Positions 34,024-38,750 of a DNA stretch of 38,750 nucleotides are shown piece by piece. The notes beneath the pieces are model-generated. The model had not been told where the DNA came from and searched no databases. It was given only the letters and a program-made list of their open reading frames with translations. Within the stretch, counting starts at the first letter, position 1, and every line of letters begins with the position of its first letter. Source of the DNA: Caryophanales bacterium UBA2298. Lineage in GTDB: Bacteria; Bacillota_I; Bacilli_A; Izemoplasmatales; Hujiaoplasmataceae. The stretch covers positions 1-38,750 of the forward strand of contig DDWA01000044.1 in the NCBI GenBank assembly GCA_002345425.1. The letters run 5' to 3'. The translations under genes were made by a program, and so were the position numbers.

Positions 34024-34425
34024 CTAAAGCACCATGAAGTTGTGTTCAAAGAAATAATCTAGCAACTCTTTTCTTTTAACTATTCCTAAGAATTGATTTG
34101 AATCATCGATAATCGGAACGAAGTTTTCATTGGAAGCGCGAGATAAAAGCACTAACATTGTTTCGTTAATATTGACAGCTTCGTAATCTCTATGGCGTTT
34201 GATTGAAGAAACTTTAATGTTGCTTACTTCACCTCTTCCCACACTGTCCAAAGTATATAAAAGATCGCCCTCTGTAATAGTTCCTACGTATTTACCAGTT
34301 TTAGATAATAATGGTATCGATGTGTATCGACATTTACGCATAATTTCAATTGCTTCGCGTACTGTATTGTCTTCACACATATATGTTACATTGATTTTAG
34401 GTTTCATAAAAGCTAGTATATTCAT
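34024..34425 (-). CDS. Stand-alone tandem-CBS protein
   Basis: A 133-residue protein consisting of two CBS motifs (about 5-60 and 68-130). The first includes REAIEIMRKCRYTSIPLL and VGTITEGDLLY; the second includes FVPIIDDSNQFLGIVKRKELL. Such pairs bind adenine nucleotides. Its size and layout resemble the c-di-AMP-binding proteins CbpB/DarB of Firmicutes, but the ligand cannot be read from sequence. It is monocistronic, with GGAGG, an extended -10 (TGGTAAAAT) at 34452-34460, and its own terminator. Confidence 0.82.
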   Translation of the reverse strand: MNILAFMKPKINVTYMCEDNTVREAIEIMRKCRYTSIPLLSKTGKYVGTITEGDLLYTLDSVGRGEVSNIKVSSIKRHRDYEAVNINETMLVLLSRASNENFVPIIDDSNQFLGIVKRKELLDYFFEHNFMVL

Positions 34426-34562
34426 GATTTTACCTCCTATACATTAATATCATTTTACCATATCTTTTATATATTTATACTGATATTTTGTAAATAGGTC
34501 TATTTATGGGTTGCTATATATAAATTATTCACAATAGCGTTTAATTGAGTAAATACCCATTT

Positions 34563-35546
34563 TTACCATCTTTGATGTACTTGATTTTTAATATATTGAT
34601 TATAAATTTTTTCAACTTGTTTCATTTGCTTTTTGGTTAATGGTTCTAACTCAGAAGCTAATGCATTATTTATGATATGTTCTGGTTTACTTGCGCCAGG
34701 AATTATTGTACTTACAGCATCAAACATCAAAATCCATCTGAGGGCAATCATCGGTAATGATTGATCTTTAAATACCTTTTTTAATTCTTCAACAGCTTTT
34801 AGACCAGATTCATAATCAACACCACTAAATGTCTCGCCTCGATCAAACAGTTCACCTTGTCTGTTGGATTGTCGGTGGTCGTCCTTATTAAATGTTGTTT
34901 GTTTGGTAAATTTCCCTGTTAACAAACCACTGGCAAGTGGAACTCTGACAATCACACCAACATTTTTCTTCTTTGCCTCTCGAAAGAATAGCTCAGCGGG
35001 TCTTAATCTAAACATATTAAAAATAATCTCTACCGCTTCAACATTTGGATATTCAATAGCTTTAAGACCTTCTTCAATCTTTTGAACACTAACACCATAA
35101 TGTTTTATTTTACCTTCACTTTTTATTTTATCTAGTATTTCAAAAACTTTTGGCATGTAATAGACTTCAAAAGGCGGACAATGTAATAAAACCATATCTA
35201 GTGCATCTACTTGTAAATTTTTTCTTGATTGATTAATAAAGTGGCGAAGATTTTTTTCGTTATAACCTTCAGGAATATGTGGGTTTAACCATCTACCAAT
35301 TTTAGTGATAACAAATGGTTTATTCTCACTATTTTTCATGTATCTACCGATTGCTCGTTCACTTTCGCCGCCAATATAAACATCTGCAGTGTCAAAACAA
35401 TTAATACCTTGCTTTTGCGCTGCATTCAAGGTTTCTTCTGCGACAGATGGATCAAAAGGAGCTCCCCAGGTTCCGCCTAGTTGCCAACAACCCATGGATA
35501 TTTCGCTAACATTAACGTTTGTTTTACCTAATTTTCGATATTTCAT
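34563..35546 (-). CDS. Aldo/keto reductase (YajO/IolS type)
   Basis: A 327-residue AKR whose N-terminus (MKYRKLGKTNVNVSEISMGCW) belongs to the AKR11-13 branch, different from the short AKR at 23671. The tetrad is Asp52, Tyr57, Lys82 and His122. IPGASKPEHI near residue 280 is the NADP-binding strand. The substrate is unknown; relatives act on sugars, methylglyoxal or inositol derivatives. It appears monocistronic. The Shine-Dalgarno is TAGGAG. Confidence 0.9.
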   Translation of the reverse strand: MKYRKLGKTNVNVSEISMGCWQLGGTWGAPFDPSVAEETLNAAQKQGINCFDTADVYIGGESERAIGRYMKNSENKPFVITKIGRWLNPHIPEGYNEKNLRHFINQSRKNLQVDALDMVLLHCPPFEVYYMPKVFEILDKIKSEGKIKHYGVSVQKIEEGLKAIEYPNVEAVEIIFNMFRLRPAELFFREAKKKNVGVIVRVPLASGLLTGKFTKQTTFNKDDHRQSNRQGELFDRGETFSGVDYESGLKAVEELKKVFKDQSLPMIALRWILMFDAVSTIIPGASKPEHIINNALASELEPLTKKQMKQVEKIYNQYIKNQVHQRW

Positions 35547-35587
35547 TAAATTATCTCCTAATTTATAAATATTTACTCAATCGATTT

Positions 35588-36757
35588 TTACGATAATGAT
35601 TCCACTTCTTGTGTATCTGGATTGATTCTGTAAAGTGCCGATAAATCAGAGTTGCTATAATAAAGCCAATAATTTATTACAAAAATATATTTACTGTTGC
35701 TATAGACATCAATTATTTTTGAAGTTTCCTTGTTTGTGAGATTATATGAATAAATCGCTCCAGCATGGATAAAATATAAGTTTGAGTTATCGCTATTTAA
35801 ACTATGTATATTACTTCCGCCTAATATTCGCTCTAATCCTGTAGTAGCATTATATAAATAAAGAACTGATTCAGTGGTTGTGTTAGCGACAAAAGCATAG
35901 GTCCTTCCATCTGTATAACTATCTTTTATCATATGCATTTCGATTATTTCATTAAAACCTTGGTCATCGAAGTTTGCTTCTGTAGTTTTACCAATGAAGG
36001 TACTACTCATCAATTGAATTCTTGAACCAAAATCTTGAAGATATAAAAGTTTTGTACCGCTGATATTTAAGTTAGAGACACCTGAACTAAAATTTGTTAA
36101 AAAAGATTCTGTATTATGTTTATATATCTTAAATCCACGAACCTCAGATCCGTAATAGTCCGGATCAACAACGTCAACATATATATAATCATCATATCTT
36201 GAAATGTAATGAGTTTCGAGTTGGTTGATTACAGATACTTCTTCAGTTGAAAAATTATATCTCATCATCCACATATTCTGTGTGGAAACAAAATATATAT
36301 GAGTACTAGTTAAGCATAGGTTTCTAACATATCCACCATCACTTAGAGTAAATAAGACAGTTGTCTGATCAGTAGCTGGATTATAACTATAGACAGTAGG
36401 ACCTAAAGCAAAATAATGTAGTTTATTTACTGTATCATAGACAACTAAACCTTGGTTATTAGCATTGCCATTAGTATTGCCGTAATAAGATGATTGTATT
36501 GGCAGTTCTTGCGCTTTTAATGAAATGAATTCTGCGGTTGTTTGAGCTTCAGTTATAGAAATTGTTGTTGTAGGTATTGGTGTTATAGTTGTTTGAATTG
36601 TAGACGTTGTAATTGAGATTTGAATATCAGTAGTTGATAAATCAGTTGTTGTTTCAGTTGAAGAAACAGTGTTGAAGGTTGTTGCCTCTGAATTTCCACA
36701 ACCGACGATAACAAAAACAATAATAAAACTTAAGAAAAAAAGAATAAATTTTTTCAT
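35588..36757 (-). CDS. Lipoprotein with Thr-rich linker and propeller-like domain
   Basis: About 389 residues. The signal peptide ends FVIVGC (Cys20). Residues 25-75 are a Thr/Ser-rich linker of the cell-wall-spanning kind. The rest shows repeated short blocks (GLVVYDTVNKLHYFALG, TDQTTVLFTLS, NLYFIHAGAIYSYNL) of the type found in DUF5050/beta-propeller proteins. A substrate-binding or sensing role outside the cell is likely but not defined. I placed the start at ATG 36757 because GGAGG lies eight bases upstream; the longer in-frame ATG at 36775 lies before that site. It is a candidate for length variation in the linker. Confidence 0.72.
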   Translation of the reverse strand: MKKFILFFLSFIIVFVIVGCGNSEATTFNTVSSTETTTDLSTTDIQISITTSTIQTTITPIPTTTISITEAQTTAEFISLKAQELPIQSSYYGNTNGNANNQGLVVYDTVNKLHYFALGPTVYSYNPATDQTTVLFTLSDGGYVRNLCLTSTHIYFVSTQNMWMMRYNFSTEEVSVINQLETHYISRYDDYIYVDVVDPDYYGSEVRGFKIYKHNTESFLTNFSSGVSNLNISGTKLLYLQDFGSRIQLMSSTFIGKTTEANFDDQGFNEIIEMHMIKDSYTDGRTYAFVANTTTESVLYLYNATTGLERILGGSNIHSLNSDNSNLYFIHAGAIYSYNLTNKETSKIIDVYSNSKYIFVINYWLYYSNSDLSALYRINPDTQEVESLS

Positions 36758-36808
36758 ATACTTCCTCCATAACAATAAATATTTATTCTTCTATTGTTAA
36801 TAAATTAT

Positions 36809-37273
36809 TTAAAAATTTAGCGAACTAGTGCGTTTTTGTTTTTTTAATATAACTATCAAATAAGATAGAATAGAAATTTCAATTATAAATGTTACTAAAA
36901 AACCATAAAAGGCGTTTTCTATTTTGGTTAACAAAGACAACCAAATGACAACATAAGCAAATGCAGTAAAAATAATATGCCCTACAACAGCCGCTATTAC
37001 GGTTGATAAAGGTGACAAATCATATTTGATTCTAGCGTTACCAAAAATATAAATTAGTAGAATTATTTCTAGAAACAAGAAAATCACAGTCATAAAGGTG
37101 AACAAAATCCACCCTACTAATTGGTCGTGGATTATAAATATCTTGATTTCTGAGTAAATCATAATTTGATATGCCATTATGAATGGAAGTATAGTAACTA
37201 ACATTGCGAAAACAACTATAATAAGTTCAATTATTAAGATTTTTTTAGGAATAATTTTTAACTCAACATCCAT
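36809..37273 (-). CDS. Four-segment membrane protein, function unknown
   Basis: About 154 residues with four hydrophobic segments (about 12-36, 52-77, 85-110, 118-142) and a basic tail (KKQKRTSS). No motif is recognised. The start at ATG 37273 has AGGG six bases upstream, whereas the longer frame's ATG (37285) overlaps it. It lies next to an IS remnant, so it may be part of an accessory segment. Confidence 0.6.
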   Translation of the reverse strand: MDVELKIIPKKILIIELIIVVFAMLVTILPFIMAYQIMIYSEIKIFIIHDQLVGWILFTFMTVIFLFLEIILLIYIFGNARIKYDLSPLSTVIAAVVGHIIFTAFAYVVIWLSLLTKIENAFYGFLVTFIIEISILSYLIVILKKQKRTSSLNF

Positions 37274-37368
37274 ATAAACCCTCATATTAATTCTTGTTTT
37301 TCTTATTATAGCATAAAAAAATGCAAATAATATATATGTATATGATAGTTATTATTGATTTGTTGGTT

Positions 37369-37484
37369 TGGTAACCTTTTTTAGGACAATTAAGACATAG
37401 ACACTTTTAAACGATAATCCACTGGAGACAAATAACCTAAACTACCATGGATTCTAAAGTTATTATATCAGTTGATAAATCATA
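37369..37484 (-). pseudogene. IS3-family transposase remnant (C-terminal end plus probable terminal repeat)
   Basis: On the minus strand 37390-37467 reads YNNFRIHGSLGYLSPVDYR and six more residues before TAA. This is the conserved C-terminal signature of IS3/IS150-type transposases. The preceding in-frame codons read Phe-Ile-Asn then TGA, and a second TGA lies at 37480-37482. After the stop, TTGTCCTAAAAAAGGTTACCA resembles an IS3-type right end. Everything upstream, including the DDE catalytic residues, is gone, and the remnant abuts the stop of the lipoprotein gene at 37485. It cannot be functional. Confidence 0.8.
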
Positions 37485-37958
37485 TTAGATTATTGTAAAC
37501 TCGCATGCAAGATAATAATTATCAAAATCGTCCGGACCTCGATAATTAGTGAACTGTTTTACTATAAGGTATCTTCCTGTAGACAATTCGCCATATAACC
37601 ATTCCCAATTTATTGACATTTGGCTAGCTTGATTATTTTTTACAATATATGCAATCATAACCCAACCAATATTTCCATCAATAATATATGACATTTCATT
37701 CCATTCATTTTCTTCATAAACAAATATAGTATACCAAGCGCCAGTTCTTCCTTCATCTTTGCCAAAGTAATTAAGTTCAATCGTTAATTCTTTGTTTGAA
37801 ATTGTTTCTTCTATAATGGTCATATTAGCATCAGAATAATCATTCACTTCATATTCATCAATTTCATAACTTATCATACTAATTGTATTTTGATTATTAC
37901 ATCCAGTAAATATGATTGTTAAAAGTAAGGCGATTAAAAATATAAGTATTTTTTTCAT
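37485..37958 (-). CDS. Small lipoprotein, function unknown
   Basis: A 157-residue protein with signal peptide and lipobox IFTGC (Cys20). The mature part is beta-rich with many Asn, Glu and Trp, and shows no recognised domain. The Shine-Dalgarno is AGGGAG. Its stop codon lies exactly at the edge of the transposase remnant, so the C-terminus may have been reshaped by the event that truncated the element. The reading frame itself looks intact. Confidence 0.6.
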   Translation of the reverse strand: MKKILIFLIALLLTIIFTGCNNQNTISMISYEIDEYEVNDYSDANMTIIEETISNKELTIELNYFGKDEGRTGAWYTIFVYEENEWNEMSYIIDGNIGWVMIAYIVKNNQASQMSINWEWLYGELSTGRYLIVKQFTNYRGPDDFDNYYLACEFTII

Positions 37959-38036
37959 AAAATAGCTCCCTTCAATAAAAACACAGACTTAAAATTTACT
38001 TTCACTTTATTCAGTAAAACGGGTACATTCATTTTA

Positions 38037-38513
38037 TTATATATCAATACGATTTTTTTTCAACTTAGAAATTTCCACTATGTGTGATAAGACCACTACA
38101 AAAAATGAAATGGCCATAAAAAAATAGCTAATAACCATCAACATACCAATCTCATTCATGCAACCATCTACCACATCGCACTGTTCAGAATTAAAATATG
38201 TTTCTTTAATAACCCAATATAAAATATATACGCTAACAATTGAAAGTATTAAGGCTATGACAGGTAATAATATATTTTTTTTTATAAAAGAAGTAATTGC
38301 ATAGGTAAATATAATAATAATTGCCAAACCATATAGGATATAAATAATAATAATTAACTGTCTATCTATTATCAACCACACAAAACCAATAGCACTTATT
38401 AGTGTAGGAATGATCGCGATTTGACTCCTAAATTTTGTCTTTTTTTTAAACAATAAATATGTAAAATAATATATAGTGAATACCGCAATACCACAAAGAA
38501 AAATTAATTGCAT
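38037..38513 (-). CDS. Small multi-pass membrane protein, function unknown
   Basis: A 158-residue protein with about five hydrophobic segments and basic loops (LFKKKTKFRSQ, SKLKKNRID). An extracytoplasmic loop near residues 112-120 has two Cys (CDVVDGC). No family is recognised. The ribosome site is poor (GGCGGA about 12 bases upstream), so expression or start is uncertain. It lies between the IS remnant and a tRNA remnant. Confidence 0.5.
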   Translation of the reverse strand: MQLIFLCGIAVFTIYYFTYLLFKKKTKFRSQIAIIPTLISAIGFVWLIIDRQLIIIIYILYGLAIIIIFTYAITSFIKKNILLPVIALILSIVSVYILYWVIKETYFNSEQCDVVDGCMNEIGMLMVISYFFMAISFFVVVLSHIVEISKLKKNRIDI

Positions 38514-38662
38514 ATGCTATAAATCCGCCTTTTTCCGTTAAAATAAAATATCAAACTCTGTTCAAACAAGTATTCGGATCATTTTTATACATAATAGCAT
38601 AGAAACAGTAATAAATATATATTGTAAAGAAAATTAATTTAGCAAGATAGGCTAATAAGATA
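38514..38662. other. Gene-free spacer
   Basis: An AT-rich stretch between the last membrane-protein gene and the tRNA-Phe-like remnant. I see no open frame with a ribosome site, no RNA fold and no clear repeat in it. Confidence 0.6.
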
Positions 38663-38679
38663 AGCCATCATCAATGGCT
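38663..38679 (-). terminator. Hairpin after the tRNA-Phe-like sequence
   Basis: AGCCAT/ATGGCT with a 5-base loop, then a moderately T-rich TATCTTATT on the minus strand. It could terminate the tRNA-Phe-like transcript. Confidence 0.5.
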
Positions 38680-38695
38680 GATTTACGTTTTCTAG

Positions 38696-38750
38696 TGGTG
38701 GTTCGGGCAGGAATTAAACTGGCGACACATAGATTTTCAGTCGTTTCATG
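38696..38750 (-). pseudogene. Degenerate tRNA-Phe (GAA) 3' portion, cut by the window edge
   Basis: The minus strand reads ACTGAAAATC (anticodon GAA in the loop), then GTGTCGCC, a T-arm-like stretch and CCCGAACCACCA, clearly parallel to the 3' two-thirds of Bacillus tRNA-Phe. The anticodon stem would have two mismatches (AACGA against TCTAT). The T-stem pairs poorly, and the T-loop has TTT where TTC is nearly invariant. The 5' part lies beyond or is absent. It looks like a decayed copy or a recombination scar rather than a working gene. Confidence 0.65.

Noticed and set aside
37485..37958. Lipoprotein gene considered as a fragment truncated by the IS element.
   Set aside because: It has a good ribosome site, signal peptide and an uninterrupted frame ending in its own TAA. 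Truncation cannot be shown without homologues.
38530..38640. Possible peptide-like reading on the minus strand between the last gene and the tRNA remnant.
   Set aside because: It needs TGA read-through, has no start or ribosome site and resembles no family I know.

Overview
This AT-rich window looks chromosomal and comes from a fermentative, low-GC Gram-positive-type bacterium. The small genes, many Lys- and Ile-rich proteins, several short-lipobox lipoproteins, surface proteins with a single C-terminal anchor and absence of outer-membrane features suggest the Acholeplasma/Izemoplasma side of the Mollicutes or a nearby Firmicutes lineage. That placement is an inference. Every Trp inside the long genes is TGG, and three genes stop at TGA, so the standard bacterial code fits better than the Mycoplasma code.

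Layout. 1-85 is a tRNA-Leu. 132-3534 (minus) holds a membrane-anchored PI-PLC-like protein overlapping a RecB-nuclease/XPD-helicase fusion. 3602-8626 (minus) holds a sialate-esterase-like protein that lacks its catalytic residues, an SDR epimerase, alanine dehydrogenase and an iron alcohol dehydrogenase, each separated by hairpin terminators. 8776-9519 (plus) is a cytosolic GDPD. 9568-14653 (minus) holds a sugar-type MFS carrier with a large external insert, a small PH-like membrane protein, and a P2-type cation ATPase. The ATPase lies behind a well-formed yybP-ykoY (Mn2+) riboswitch with its own promoter and terminator.

14830-20956 (minus) is the metabolic core: a six-gene operon of a multi-subunit NAD-linked [FeFe] hydrogenase (NuoE-like, small 2Fe-2S protein, NuoF-like, HydA). 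It continues without a gap into an ABC substrate-binding lipoprotein and a permease, with no ATPase gene. Together with alanine dehydrogenase and alcohol dehydrogenase this points to fermentation with NADH and ferredoxin reoxidised by H2, alanine and alcohol formation. 21190-23559 (minus) encodes two surface proteins that share an N-terminal module. 23671-26361 (plus) holds an aldo/keto reductase coupled to a Gfo/Idh oxidoreductase, then a PhzF-like protein. 26513-31299 (plus) is a translationally coupled pair of MacB/FtsX-type ABC transporters.

31361-38513 (minus) is more accessory. It has a membrane-anchored GDPD with altered active-site motifs, a Rieske ferredoxin, lipoproteins, a tandem-CBS protein, a second aldo/keto reductase and small membrane proteins. 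Its far end carries the last residues of an IS3-family transposase (about 37369-37484) and a degenerate 3' part of a tRNA-Phe gene cut by the window edge (38696-38750), so this end looks like a site of past mobile-element activity.
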